Shown here piece after piece: positions 34,392-43,812 of a stretch of 64,000 bases of DNA (position 1 is the stretch's first letter; the number at the start of each line of letters is the position of its first letter). The DNA comes from Leptospira kemamanensis (GTDB lineage Bacteria > Spirochaetota > Leptospiria > Leptospirales > Leptospiraceae): positions 124,001 through 188,000 of the forward strand of contig NZ_RQGG01000007.1 of the NCBI RefSeq assembly GCF_004769665.1. The letters run 5' to 3'. Both the position numbers and the translations under genes were made by a program. Below the pieces are notes generated by a model. It ran no database searches and was not told where the DNA came from. It saw only the letters and a list, made by a program, of their open reading frames with translations.

Positions 34392-35155
34392 AAGACAAAC
34401 CCATCATTCGAGTCGAACACCTAACAACTGGTTATGGGCATACTGTCATTATGGAAGATATATCCTTTGATGTATATAAAGGAGAAATTTTTGGTATTCT
34501 CGGTGGCTCAGGTTGTGGAAAATCAACAGTCCTAAAAAATATGATTGGTTTAACCAAACCATTTAGTGGAAGGATATGGATTGATGAAGAGGATATCGTT
34601 CTTGCCGAAGGAAAACAAAAAGTAGGGATTTGGAATCGCATTGGTGTCATGTACCAACAAAGTGCTCTCTTTGGTTCCATGTCTTTATTAGAAAATATAC
34701 GATTACCTTTGGAAGAGTTTACAAATCTACCTTTGCCCATTATGAATGAAATCGTGATGACCAAATTAAAAATGGTTGGTCTTTTCCCATTTGCTCATCT
34801 TGCTCCGTCTGAATTGTCAGGGGGAATGAAAAAAAGAGCGGCCATAGCAAGAGCCATGGCGATGGATCCAGAAATTGTATTTTTGGATGAGCCGAGTGCG
34901 GGCCTTGATCCCATCACCAGTGTGGAACTCGACCATTTAATCATTCGTTTATCGAGAACCTTAGGAGTCACTTTTGTGATTGTCACCCATGAATTACCAT
35001 CTGTGTTTACCATGGCCGATCGAGTCATTGTTCTCGACAAATCTAAAAAAGGGATCATCGCAGAAGGAAAACCCAAAGACTTAAAAGAGAAATCAAAAGA
35101 TCCATTTGTACGACAATTTTTTAATCGAATCCCACAGGAGGATGTATCCTTATGA
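34388..35155 (+). CDS. mlaF: ABC transporter ATPase MlaF
   Basis: 255 residues from the ATG at 34388, overlapping the mlaE stop. Walker A GGSGCGKST, signature LSGGMKKRAAIARA, Walker B IVFLDEPSAGLDP and the H-loop THELPS are all intact. The MlaF-type pattern FGILGGSGCGKSTVLKNMIG and FGSMSLLENIRLPL (Q-loop region YQQSALFGS) supports the Mla assignment. ATGA overlap with mlaD. Confidence 0.95.
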   Translation: MKDKPIIRVEHLTTGYGHTVIMEDISFDVYKGEIFGILGGSGCGKSTVLKNMIGLTKPFSGRIWIDEEDIVLAEGKQKVGIWNRIGVMYQQSALFGSMSLLENIRLPLEEFTNLPLPIMNEIVMTKLKMVGLFPFAHLAPSELSGGMKKRAAIARAMAMDPEIVFLDEPSAGLDPITSVELDHLIIRLSRTLGVTFVIVTHELPSVFTMADRVIVLDKSKKGIIAEGKPKDLKEKSKDPFVRQFFNRIPQEDVSL

Positions 35156-36099
35156 ACCAATCCAATAAAATTTATTTCAAAGTTGGAGTTTTTGTCCTGG
35201 TTAGTTTTTTTACTCTAATCCTTTTTCTCATCGTCTTCACTGCAGGAAATATCTTCCAACGTTCCGTCAGTTTGGAAACTTACTTTGATGAATCCGTACA
35301 AGGTTTAGATATTGGATCCCCTGTCAAACATCGTGGGGTAAAAGTAGGAACCGTACAAGAAATCACGTTTGTGCAAAATGAATATGCAGATAAACTCAAT
35401 AATGATACTGAGTTACGTTACGGTAGGTATGTTCTCATTAAGATGTCTGTGCCAGATTTTGTAAAGGGTGTGTATGGAAATGATTTAAAAAAAACCGTAC
35501 AAAGAATGATTCAAAGTGGATTAAGAGTTCGACTCGCCTCACAAGGATTAACTGGGACTGCCTATTTGGAAGTTGATTATCTCAATCCAGAAAAAAATCC
35601 ACCATTGTCCATCGAATGGGAACCAAAAACTGTTTATATCCCTTCCGCCCCAAGTACCATCTCCAGATTTACAGCTTCAGTGGATAAATTTTTTGACAAA
35701 GTAGAAAAAGCGGATGTCGATAAAATATTGTTAGGTGTCGGTGATCTCATTAAAAACTTAAACCAAACTATTTTGGATGCAAGGCTTGGTGATTTATCTA
35801 GAGAAGCAACATCACTTCTTGTCGATTTACGGAAAACAAATGGGGAAGTGAAAGCCCTCATCGCGAGCCCAGAATCCCAAAACCTTCCTAAAAAATTGGA
35901 TCAATCCGTGACTCAATTACAAACGACATTAAAACGATTGGATACTTTACTTGCCGCAAACCAAGGTGATATCTCCACTTCGATTGAGAACTTACGAATT
36001 GCATCCGAAGACTTAAAAGAAGTCACTGCCAATGCAAAAAAATACCCTTCGCAGTTCCTATTTGGAGATGCACCAAACAAGTCTAAACTTTGGAAATGA
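35152..36099 (+). CDS. mlaD: MlaD/MCE-family lipid-binding protein
   Basis: 315 residues. An N-terminal TM anchor (VGVFVLVSFFTLILFLIVFTAG) is followed by one MCE domain (TYFDESVQGLDIGSPVKHRG, then VGTVQEI). The rest is helical and coiled-coil-like (KVEKADVDKILLGVGDLIK; SVTQLQTTLKRLDTLLA), a longer C-terminal extension than that of Escherichia coli MlaD. MCE proteins form hexameric tunnels for lipids in the periplasm. Its stop overlaps the next gene's ATG, so the four genes form one operon. Confidence 0.92.
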   Translation: MNQSNKIYFKVGVFVLVSFFTLILFLIVFTAGNIFQRSVSLETYFDESVQGLDIGSPVKHRGVKVGTVQEITFVQNEYADKLNNDTELRYGRYVLIKMSVPDFVKGVYGNDLKKTVQRMIQSGLRVRLASQGLTGTAYLEVDYLNPEKNPPLSIEWEPKTVYIPSAPSTISRFTASVDKFFDKVEKADVDKILLGVGDLIKNLNQTILDARLGDLSREATSLLVDLRKTNGEVKALIASPESQNLPKKLDQSVTQLQTTLKRLDTLLAANQGDISTSIENLRIASEDLKEVTANAKKYPSQFLFGDAPNKSKLWK

Positions 36100-36722
36100 T
36101 ACGAATGAAACTGAGAAAACGTTTTGGATTGATTTTATTTTGCCTGATCTTTTTGTCTTTGGTGAATTGTTTTGGTGTGACAAAAACCTTTCCAGAAAAA
36201 CGATTTTTTTTAATCGAAACAACTGATACCAAACAGCTATATCCAACACCAAAACCTAGAACCTTTTTAGTGAGAAAGGTATTTATATCTCCGAGATTTG
36301 AAGGAAAAGAGTTCGTGTATCGTAAAGACAATGTTGTCTACGAATCGGATTTTTATAATGGGTTTTTTATCCCACCATCTCATAATTTTAGAGAAGAGTT
36401 TTCTAAATCTTTAATACGTTCGGGTAATTTTGAATGGGATGCCAATTTACACACTCGGCTTAGTATCACACATTTTATCGAAATCAACTTATCTCAGTTA
36501 TATGGAGATTTTAGGGCAAAAGATCCAAAAGCAGTTCTTGAGTTTGAAGTAGTCGTTTATGAAGACAAGGATTCCATCTCCTCACCTGTATTTCGTAAAA
36601 CATACAAACAACAAATCACTATGGAGAAAAAAGATGCTGAGTCTCTTGTGATTGGATGGAACACTGCTTTTAGTAATGCTTTTTCTGAAATGAATTCCGA
36701 TCTTAGTAAACAATTGAAATGA
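36096..36722 (+). CDS. ABC-transport auxiliary lipoprotein (PqiC-like)
   Basis: 208 residues from the ATG at 36096 (ATGA overlap with mlaD); an ATG at 36105 with GGAAA ahead is an alternative. The signal ends GLILFCLIFLSLVNC, a lipobox Cys. The mature part begins FFLIETTDTKQ and has VRKVFISPRFEGKEFVYRKDN, the pattern of the ABC_trans_aux/PqiC family, which act as outer-membrane partners of MCE systems. It takes the place where other organisms have mlaC and mlaB. Confidence 0.8.
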   Translation: MIRMKLRKRFGLILFCLIFLSLVNCFGVTKTFPEKRFFLIETTDTKQLYPTPKPRTFLVRKVFISPRFEGKEFVYRKDNVVYESDFYNGFFIPPSHNFREEFSKSLIRSGNFEWDANLHTRLSITHFIEINLSQLYGDFRAKDPKAVLEFEVVVYEDKDSISSPVFRKTYKQQITMEKKDAESLVIGWNTAFSNAFSEMNSDLSKQLK

Positions 36723-36894
36723 TGAATCTGTTCTTTTTTGGAATTTCTTAAAATACAAAAACGAACATCAAAATTGTTTTCGATTGAAAACGTTCTCTTT
36801 TCCTTCCTTAGAACATGTTTTTACAAATCGAATGGAAAGCGACTTGCTTTCCCATCGACTCCTATGGCCGAATTGAAATGCTTAAGGTAAACAA

Positions 36895-38082
36895 ATGAGA
36901 CTAATTGAAACGATTGTTCCATTTTATTTCGTACTGATGATCATTGAGATCATTTATACGCGTATCCAAAAAAAGAATTTTTATTTTTTTGAGGACTCCA
37001 TTGCAGATTTGAGTTTGGGAGTTCTCAGTCGTATCTTTGATGGATTGATTTTACTTGGTCTTGTTTTTGTTTATTCCAAGTTATATGATTTATCCTTTGG
37101 TGTGGAAACACTTGCTAAAGTGTATCTGGCTCCAACATCTCCTCTCCATTGGATAGTTCTTTTTGTTTTATTAGACTTTTTGTTTTATTTAGCTCATCGT
37201 TATAGCCATGAGATCAAAATTCTTTGGGCTTCACACGTGGTGCATCATTCCAGTGAAGAGTTCAATTTGTCTGTGGCTCTTAGGCAATCCTTTATTCGCA
37301 ATATTGGAATTGGAATGTTTTATCTACCACTGGCAGTTTTGGGTTTTCCTGTGGAGTCTTATCTGATCATTGATGCTTTGAATCGCACTTATCAATTTTG
37401 GGTTCATACTAGAGCGATCGATAAACTACCAAATTGGTTTGAGGCCATATTTGTAACACCGTCTCACCACAGAGTCCACCATGCAATGAATCCCGAATAC
37501 ATTGATAAAAACTACGGTGGTGTTTTTATCATTTGGGATAAACTATTCGGGACTTATTGTGAAGAGACCTTTGAACCAAGGTATGGACTCACTACACAAT
37601 TACACAATTACGATCCAATCAATGCAAATGTGCATGTATTAAAAGATTTGTTTTTAGATTTGGTCAAAACCAAAAACAAATGGCAAGGCATTGTTTCTTT
37701 TTTCTCTTATCCTTCGGTTCGCCCAGATGATTTACAAATGGCGATGGATCGAGGAGTGACAGATCCAAAAGTTTGGTTGTCTAATCACCGTTTAGAATTA
37801 ACAAACAAAGTGCACAATCAAGTGTATCGGAAATCTGCCGGAACATTTGGTTACCGAGTGTTTTTACTGTTTCAATTTATCATACCCACCGTTCTGACTT
37901 TGTATTTCTTAAAACGAATGCATCTTTATGGACTTGGCGAAGTCAGTTCTGTATTCGCATTACTGGTGTTTTCCTTCTATTCCTTGGGAAAATTATTAGA
38001 GGGAAAAAAACTTTGGCTTACTATCGAAATTCCCAAGTATTTCTCTTGGCTATTTCTGATTCTTTATTTTTATCAATCATAG
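36895..38082 (+). CDS. Sterol desaturase-family di-iron hydroxylase (second paralogue)
   Basis: 395 residues. The His clusters are HRYSH, HVVHHS and HHRVHH, ahead of NYGGVFIIWDKLFGTY. Around these are TM helices, and three more helices lie at the C-terminus. The longer length and C-terminal membrane part recall alkylglycerol monooxygenase-like proteins. It is only distantly similar to the protein at 31107, which has one hydroxylase domain with fewer helices. The substrate is unknown. The 172-base gap before it holds no gene that I can see. Confidence 0.85.
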   Translation: MRLIETIVPFYFVLMIIEIIYTRIQKKNFYFFEDSIADLSLGVLSRIFDGLILLGLVFVYSKLYDLSFGVETLAKVYLAPTSPLHWIVLFVLLDFLFYLAHRYSHEIKILWASHVVHHSSEEFNLSVALRQSFIRNIGIGMFYLPLAVLGFPVESYLIIDALNRTYQFWVHTRAIDKLPNWFEAIFVTPSHHRVHHAMNPEYIDKNYGGVFIIWDKLFGTYCEETFEPRYGLTTQLHNYDPINANVHVLKDLFLDLVKTKNKWQGIVSFFSYPSVRPDDLQMAMDRGVTDPKVWLSNHRLELTNKVHNQVYRKSAGTFGYRVFLLFQFIIPTVLTLYFLKRMHLYGLGEVSSVFALLVFSFYSLGKLLEGKKLWLTIEIPKYFSWLFLILYFYQS

Positions 38083-38094
38083 AACGATAACCCT

Positions 38095-38187
38095 ATGAAA
38101 TATTTACATACAATGATTCGTGTTCAAAATTTGGAGAAAGCTCTCCATTTTTTTTGGGTATCTATGCCCAATGCGGGAGAGTGGTAA
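38095..38187 (+). pseudogene. Remnant of a glyoxalase I/VOC gene with an internal deletion
   Basis: Thirty codons from ATG to TAA. The first 20 residues (MKYLHTMIRVQNLEKALHFF) match the N-terminus of lactoylglutathione lyase (GloA), and the last ten (WVSMPNAGEW) match the usual C-terminal end of the family (PWxSMPNxGxW). About 100 middle codons are missing, and the join is in frame at a T-rich stretch. All metal ligands except the first His are gone, so no enzyme is possible. The assignment is recognition of a short match and was not checked by search. Confidence 0.7.
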
Positions 38188-38190
38188 GTT

Positions 38191-39435
38191 TTGGGGAATG
38201 TGCCCAAAATTGCAGTCATTGGAGCAGGTGCCTCTGGTTGTTTTGTAGCCCTACAAATCTATGAGGCGTTGGATGGGCATGCTTCCATTCAAATATTCGA
38301 AAAATCTAAAGAACCTTTGGCAAAACTTAGAATTTCTGGGGGAGGAAGGTGTAATGTAACTCACCAATTATTTGAGCCAGAACCACTTTCTGAAAAGTAT
38401 CCCCGCGGACAAAAAGAATTACGATGGGCCTTCGAACGGTTTCAACCCAAAGACACTGTCCAATGGTTTGCCAAAAGAGGAGTCACTCTTAAAGCAGAAG
38501 CTGATGGCAGGATGTTTCCCACTACGGATAAATCTGAGACCATCATCGAATGTTTTTTAAATGAACTACAAAAAAATAAAATCCCAATCCGATATGAACA
38601 GGCATTAGTTGGAATCTATCAAACTGAAAATCGAAAAGAGGTTTTTCGAATTTTATGGGAAGGTGGGAAGGAAGAATATTTCGATTTTGTTGTGATGGCA
38701 ACAGGTTCGAATCGTAAGGTTTGGTCCATCATCGAAAAACTAGGTCATTCCATCATCGATCCTGTTCCTTCCTTATTTACACTGACACTTGCCAATACCG
38801 ATCTCATAGATTTGACAGGACTTGTCATTCCTCATGCTGAAATTCGAATTTTACCAAAAGGGAAATCTCAAAAAGGTCCAGTTTTGATTACCCATTGGGG
38901 TTTAAGTGGTCCTTGTGCCTTAAGGCTTTCTGCTTGGGAAGCACGGACCTTATTTCAAGCCAATTACAAAGTAGATTTATCGGTGAATTGGGTTGGTGGT
39001 GAATCCACTCAAATGTTAGAAGATTCATTTTTGAAAAAAAAGGAAACCAATCCCAAAGACAAATTAAATCCAGATCCCAATTGGAAATTGCCGTCTCGCT
39101 TTTTTGATTGGATTTTAAAAGAATCTAATATTCAAGCAAACAAACGTTACTCGGACTTAAGCAAAGCAGAAATCCGAACTTTATCACTTAACCTCACACA
39201 AAAAAAATTAGAAATGGTGGCAAAAGGTATTTTTAAAGATGAGTTTGTGACTGCAGGTGGAGTGAACCGAAAAGAAATCCAATTCCAAACCATGGAAAGT
39301 AAAATTTGTCCAAAATTATTTTTTGTGGGGGAAGTGATTGATATTGATGGGATTACTGGTGGATTCAATTTTCAAAATGCTTGGACGACAAGTGTTATTG
39401 CCGCCCAAGGCATTCGCAAAATCCTTGTTACTTAA
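38191..39435 (+). CDS. BaiN/HI0933-family flavoprotein (NAD(P)/FAD-dependent oxidoreductase)
   Basis: 414 residues, from a TTG at 38191 (GTG at 38200 is an alternative). The N-terminal FAD motif is IAVIGAGASGCFVALQI, then LAKLRISGGGRCNVTH, ELRWAFERF, and ADGRMFPTTDKSETI. The C-terminal block is FVTAGGVNRKEI with FFVGEVIDIDGITGGFNFQNAW, all typical of the family. BaiN proteins reduce C=C bonds; most members have no proven substrate. Its 3' end overlaps the convergent pyk gene by 8 bases. Confidence 0.9.
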   Translation: MGNVPKIAVIGAGASGCFVALQIYEALDGHASIQIFEKSKEPLAKLRISGGGRCNVTHQLFEPEPLSEKYPRGQKELRWAFERFQPKDTVQWFAKRGVTLKAEADGRMFPTTDKSETIIECFLNELQKNKIPIRYEQALVGIYQTENRKEVFRILWEGGKEEYFDFVVMATGSNRKVWSIIEKLGHSIIDPVPSLFTLTLANTDLIDLTGLVIPHAEIRILPKGKSQKGPVLITHWGLSGPCALRLSAWEARTLFQANYKVDLSVNWVGGESTQMLEDSFLKKKETNPKDKLNPDPNWKLPSRFFDWILKESNIQANKRYSDLSKAEIRTLSLNLTQKKLEMVAKGIFKDEFVTAGGVNRKEIQFQTMESKICPKLFFVGEVIDIDGITGGFNFQNAWTTSVIAAQGIRKILVT

Positions 39436-40864
39436 TCTTGTGGATTTGAATAAAATCAACTGTTTGTGCTACAGATCCTGGTGCACCTGATAAAATCACT
39501 ACCGTATCTCCTGATTTTAGTTTTCCTTCTGATTTTAAAGTTTTACTCATAAAGGCAATCATATCTGGAAATTTATCCATCATTGGCATCACGTAGGATT
39601 CCACTCCCCAAAATAATTGCATCTTCCTTGCAGTACCTAAAAAAGGTGTGAAGGAATAGATCGGATTTAGAGGACGAAATTCAGAAGATAACAAAGAGGA
39701 ATAACCTGATCTTGTGAAGTTGATAATCGCTTTTGCATGGATGGATCTGGAAATGGATTCAGCGGCACTTCCAAGAGCGGTTCTTTCCACTTCAAATTCG
39801 GAACGATCCATACTTCGTAAATGTGATAAATAAATTTCAGATTCTTCTGCCGCTTGGATGATACTTGTCATGGTTTTAACTGTTTCAACGGGATATTTTC
39901 CAGATGCAGTTTCACCAGATAACATCACAGCATCGGTGCCATCCATCACGGCGTTAGCAACGTCACTTGCCTCGGCCCTTGTAGGTCTTGGATTGTCGAT
40001 CATCGTCTCTAACATTTGTGTGGCGGTGATCACTGGTTTTCCGCGTTGGTTGAGTTTTGTGATCATTTCCTTTTGGATGATTGGAACATATTGGGTATCG
40101 AGTTCCACACCTAAGTCACCTCTCGCAATCATGATCCCGTCACAAAGATCTATAATTTCTTCAATATTTTGAATGGCTTCCGGTCTTTCAATTTTTGCAA
40201 TGAGGCCTGCATAACTATCTTTCATAAATTGACGTGCCATTTCTAAATCACTAGCTCGTCTCACAAATGATAACGCGATGTAATCCACTCCTAAAGAGAG
40301 TGCAAATTGTAAGTCTTCAATGTCTTTTTCGGAAAGTGCGGGCGCAGAAATGGGAGTTCCTGGTAAATTGATACCTTTATTGTCTTTGAGTATGCCACCG
40401 ATGACTGTTTCTAAAACGGCTTTTTCTTTTGTTTTTGATTTTACGACAAACGCTAGTTTACCATCATCAATGAGAATTTTATGACCGACATCGATGTCGT
40501 TTAAAATGTACTGATAGGTACAACCGATCTCGTCTTTTGTTCCTATAAAATCTGCATGGTTGTTGATAGCAAGGAGGTCCCCTGTTTTGAGCTCAATTGG
40601 ACCTCCGCCGAGTTTGCCCGTACGAATTTTAGGTCCTTGCAAATCTGCCAAAATTCCAATGGATTTGCCCGATTCCTGTTCACATTCCCGGAGCAATTCA
40701 AAAATCTCCTTGTGGTATTCGTGTGTAGAATGAGAAAAATTCATCCGAGCAAGATCCATACCCGCATAAATTAAATTGAGAATCGTTTCTCGATTTGCAG
40801 AGGCAGGTCCAATGGTACAGATAATTTTAGTGCGTTTTTTAGGGATTTTATCGTCTTCCGGCAT
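39428..40864 (-). CDS. pyk: Pyruvate kinase
   Basis: 478 residues from the ATG at 40864, the standard length; the open frame to 40933 adds residues before the normal start. Motifs are TKIICTIGPAS, ARMNFSHS, LADLQGPKIRTG, the active-site IAKIERPEAIQNI, DGIMIARGDLGVEL, QMLETMIDNPRPTRAE and MLSGETASGKYPVE. It converts phosphoenolpyruvate and ADP to pyruvate and ATP. Divergent from the HDAC-fold gene. Confidence 0.97.
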   Translation of the reverse strand: MPEDDKIPKKRTKIICTIGPASANRETILNLIYAGMDLARMNFSHSTHEYHKEIFELLRECEQESGKSIGILADLQGPKIRTGKLGGGPIELKTGDLLAINNHADFIGTKDEIGCTYQYILNDIDVGHKILIDDGKLAFVVKSKTKEKAVLETVIGGILKDNKGINLPGTPISAPALSEKDIEDLQFALSLGVDYIALSFVRRASDLEMARQFMKDSYAGLIAKIERPEAIQNIEEIIDLCDGIMIARGDLGVELDTQYVPIIQKEMITKLNQRGKPVITATQMLETMIDNPRPTRAEASDVANAVMDGTDAVMLSGETASGKYPVETVKTMTSIIQAAEESEIYLSHLRSMDRSEFEVERTALGSAAESISRSIHAKAIINFTRSGYSSLLSSEFRPLNPIYSFTPFLGTARKMQLFWGVESYVMPMMDKFPDMIAFMSKTLKSEGKLKSGDTVVILSGAPGSVAQTVDFIQIHKIK

Positions 40865-40956
40865 AGACCCTAAACTTGGCTTTTTTGTTTTTTCCTGCAA
40901 GTAAATTGTATGGATTGAATTGACTTGTGTCATTTTTCGAGAAAAAGTTCAATTTA

Positions 40957-41856
40957 ATGGCATCAAATGCACTCGCTCTCATTTACCATTCTTCGTACAA
41001 CCTCGAATTACCTGGTCATGTTTTCCCCGCTCATAAGTATTCTCATTTATACAATCGTGTCAAAAGAGATCCTGTGTATGCTTCCTTTGACATCCTTTTA
41101 CCTAAAAAAGCAGACGACTCTGAATTGGAACTTGTCCACACAAAAGAATACTTAGACGATCTGTTTAGTTTTGAACACACGACCCGAACCATGTATTCGG
41201 AATTACCGTTAAATCGAAGTATTGTGGAAAGTTTTATGTATGGAGTGGGAGGAACGGTTTATGCGAGTGAACTTTCCGCCAAACACCAATTTGCTTTTAA
41301 TATGGGTGGAGGATACCACCATAGTTTTCCTGATAGAGCAGAAGGATTTTGTTATTTAAATGATGTTGCCATCGCCATACGGAAACAACGCGAATCCAAA
41401 CCAAATCAAAATGCATTAATCATTGACTTAGACCTTCACCAAGGGAATGGCAATTCGTATATTTTTCAATATGATGACAAAGTTTACACATTTTCGATGC
41501 ACCAAGGAAATCTTTATCCCAAGAAAGAAACATCTAACTTAGATGTAAATTTAGAGCCTAACATAAAGGATGATGAATATCTATCGATATTAGATACATC
41601 GTTAAATCAAATTCGAAAAGATTTTGATTCGAATATTATTTATTATGTTGCAGGAGCTGATCCTTACGAAGATGATTCTCTGGGAGAACTAAAAGTATCC
41701 ATGAAAGGTCTGAAAGAAAGAGATCGAATGGTAAGAAAGTTTGCAGAGTCATTGAACATTCCTTGTGTTGTGACTTTGGCAGGTGGTTATGCACGTGACT
41801 TTCGAGACACAGTCGAAATTCACTTCAATACAATCACCGCTTTTGGTGAAAAATAA
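40957..41856 (+). CDS. Histone deacetylase-fold protein, class IV-like
   Basis: 299 residues from the ATG at 40957. The fold is shown by LIYHSSYNLELPGHVFPAHKY, FNMGGGYHHSFPDRAEGFCY with FCYLNDVAIAI, the metal-binding IIDLDLHQGNGN (Asp and His), YVAGADPYEDD (second Asp) and the C-terminal VVTLAGGYARD. The catalytic His pair is in GGYHHS. These metal-dependent hydrolases remove acetyl groups from small polyamines or from proteins. The sequence is of the HDAC11-like branch. The stop and the next gene's ATG overlap by one base. Confidence 0.88.
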   Translation: MASNALALIYHSSYNLELPGHVFPAHKYSHLYNRVKRDPVYASFDILLPKKADDSELELVHTKEYLDDLFSFEHTTRTMYSELPLNRSIVESFMYGVGGTVYASELSAKHQFAFNMGGGYHHSFPDRAEGFCYLNDVAIAIRKQRESKPNQNALIIDLDLHQGNGNSYIFQYDDKVYTFSMHQGNLYPKKETSNLDVNLEPNIKDDEYLSILDTSLNQIRKDFDSNIIYYVAGADPYEDDSLGELKVSMKGLKERDRMVRKFAESLNIPCVVTLAGGYARDFRDTVEIHFNTITAFGEK

Positions 41857-42671
41857 TGGGAGTTTTTTCATCTACAGACAAAAAGAAAAACCAAACCGAT
41901 TGGTTGAATTTAGATGATTTGTCTTTAGTAGATGTATCAAAAGAGCTAAATACTTCCTTAAACATGGAACCAAAGTTATTCAATCGTTTTACTCATTATG
42001 AAGTAGAACAGTTGTTAGTGAGTGCTGGTCTCATTTCTGCGGTAGAAAAACGTGGATTCCATAATCCAATCATCGAACTTGAAATTCTAAATGACTTTGA
42101 TAATCGGATCTATGTCAAAACTGAAACTAAAAAGATTTTAGTGCATACTCGTCTTAAAGTATCACAATTCCAGTTAAAAGGGGATGACGAACAATTCCCA
42201 ATGATTTACATCGATTGGTTACTCACTCAAAATATTAATTTTGAACCAGGTGATATCAAAAAGGAATTGTACTTTGGGCAAGAGTATCCAGGTCTCAATG
42301 TTCTTAACGAATTTACAGATTTTATACGAGTTTTATCAAAACGTTTAGGAACTTCTGGTGCTTTTAATGTTCCTGAATATTTCCATGATGCTGTTTTATT
42401 TTCACGGAAATTTCGGTTCATTGATCCTGAAAAAGAAGGTACGTTTCGTGCGCTCGTGAAAAATTTTCGTGGCACGAACCTCAGAAGTTTATCTTCTCAA
42501 ATTCATCAAAACAGAGTTCAATATGAAAATGGGGAACCATATGAGTGGAAGTATGGAGAAATGATATCATGCACCGACCCATATTTGGAAAAAAAAGTTT
42601 TCCATGAAGCTTATTTTCGCCGTGTGGATGAAGTAAAAGAAAAACTAAAATTCCAATTGGTCTCAAAATAA
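41856..42671 (+). CDS. Hypothetical protein, coupled to the HDAC-fold gene
   Basis: 271 residues, TAATG overlap with the preceding gene. I recognise no domain. It has no signal peptide or TM segment and is probably cytoplasmic. A beta-rich segment with VKTETKKILVHTRLKVSQF and a FPMIYIDWLLTQN motif is followed by a helical C-terminus with many charged residues. The tight coupling suggests that it works with the HDAC-like enzyme. The next gene is a response-regulator phosphatase on the same strand after 28 bases. Confidence 0.7.
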   Translation: MGVFSSTDKKKNQTDWLNLDDLSLVDVSKELNTSLNMEPKLFNRFTHYEVEQLLVSAGLISAVEKRGFHNPIIELEILNDFDNRIYVKTETKKILVHTRLKVSQFQLKGDDEQFPMIYIDWLLTQNINFEPGDIKKELYFGQEYPGLNVLNEFTDFIRVLSKRLGTSGAFNVPEYFHDAVLFSRKFRFIDPEKEGTFRALVKNFRGTNLRSLSSQIHQNRVQYENGEPYEWKYGEMISCTDPYLEKKVFHEAYFRRVDEVKEKLKFQLVSK

Positions 42672-42699
42672 GCGGTTCAAAATCCGATAATCATCGTAG

Positions 42700-43812
42700 A
42701 TGTCCGAGTATTCTTTTAAACCTGAAATTCTGATCATAGATGATGACACAGAAATCTGTGAAACTTTAGAATTAATTGTGAATGGACTCGGATACTTTGT
42801 GCGGTATTTCACAAATCCTTTGCAAGGTTTGGAATACTTTGAAAGAGAAAAAAATCCCATTGTCTTTTTAGATGTCAACATGCCCCAAACATCCGGTTTG
42901 GAGATATTACCAAAAATCAAAGCAATCGATTCCAAAACCCAAGTTCTCATGATGACCGGGGAACATGATATTCAAACCGTTGTATCTTCTTTATATCATA
43001 GAGCATCTGATTTTATTTTAAAACCATTTCATACAAAATCAATTGAAGCTGCCATTTCGAGAGCATTTGAGTATTATAATTTTCTGAAAGATAAAGAGTC
43101 GATGGATGAATCGATCAAACGAGATCTAAGACTTGCGGCAAAAATTCAGTCAAAAACAATGAATTTGCCGATTTTAAAACGAAAAATTCATTCAGAGATA
43201 AGACCTGTGAGTTTTGTTTCAGGAGATTTTTTCCAAGTTTTGCCTTTGGATGAAAATAGAACCTTAATTCTGATGGGAGATATCGAAGGTCATGGTGTTA
43301 CCTCTGGTCTAATTGCCATACTCATGACTACAATTCACAAAGAACTTGCTCGCACAACCACTGTTCGACCATCTGAATTATTATCTAGATTGAATCGTGA
43401 ATTGTGTAATGAAATTGGAACTCATAGTATGACAGCGATTAGTATCGTTGTAAATCATTTAGAGAAAAAAATCACTTATGCGCGTGGTGGTCATCCTTTC
43501 CCGATTGTGTTTCAAAAAGAAAGTCGTGCTCCTCTGATCTTACAAGACCAATCAGGTCAAATCCTCGGTATTCTGAAAGAAATGGATTTTGCTGAAAAAG
43601 AAATCCCTGTTGAGTCGGGTGATATATTGTTTTTATATTCTGATGGACTTCTTGCCTCAAGCACTCATCCCTTAGTGCAGACCTTGGTGCAATTACCCAA
43701 AGGAGAAACTCGTTTTGATGCGATGAAAACAGAAATATCCAATTACATCCAATATTTGGATACTTCTTCTAAAGCATCGGATGACATATCATATTTGCTT
43801 CTAGAGATTTAA
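42700..43812 (+). CDS. Response regulator with SpoIIE/RsbU-type PP2C phosphatase domain
   Basis: 370 residues. The receiver domain (1-125) has the acidic pocket IIDDD, phospho-acceptor Asp in FLDVNMPQTSG, Thr in MMTGEHD and Lys in ILKPF. A helical linker (ESIKRDLRLAAKIQSK) leads to the phosphatase: FVSGDFFQV, MGDIEGHGVTSGL, ARGGHPFPIVF, GDILFLYSDGLL and the final SKASDDISYLLLE. The metal-binding Asp residues are present. Such proteins control anti-sigma factor antagonists by dephosphorylation. Its 3' end overlaps the convergent membrane-protein gene by 44 bases. Confidence 0.9.
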   Translation: MSEYSFKPEILIIDDDTEICETLELIVNGLGYFVRYFTNPLQGLEYFEREKNPIVFLDVNMPQTSGLEILPKIKAIDSKTQVLMMTGEHDIQTVVSSLYHRASDFILKPFHTKSIEAAISRAFEYYNFLKDKESMDESIKRDLRLAAKIQSKTMNLPILKRKIHSEIRPVSFVSGDFFQVLPLDENRTLILMGDIEGHGVTSGLIAILMTTIHKELARTTTVRPSELLSRLNRELCNEIGTHSMTAISIVVNHLEKKITYARGGHPFPIVFQKESRAPLILQDQSGQILGILKEMDFAEKEIPVESGDILFLYSDGLLASSTHPLVQTLVQLPKGETRFDAMKTEISNYIQYLDTSSKASDDISYLLLEI

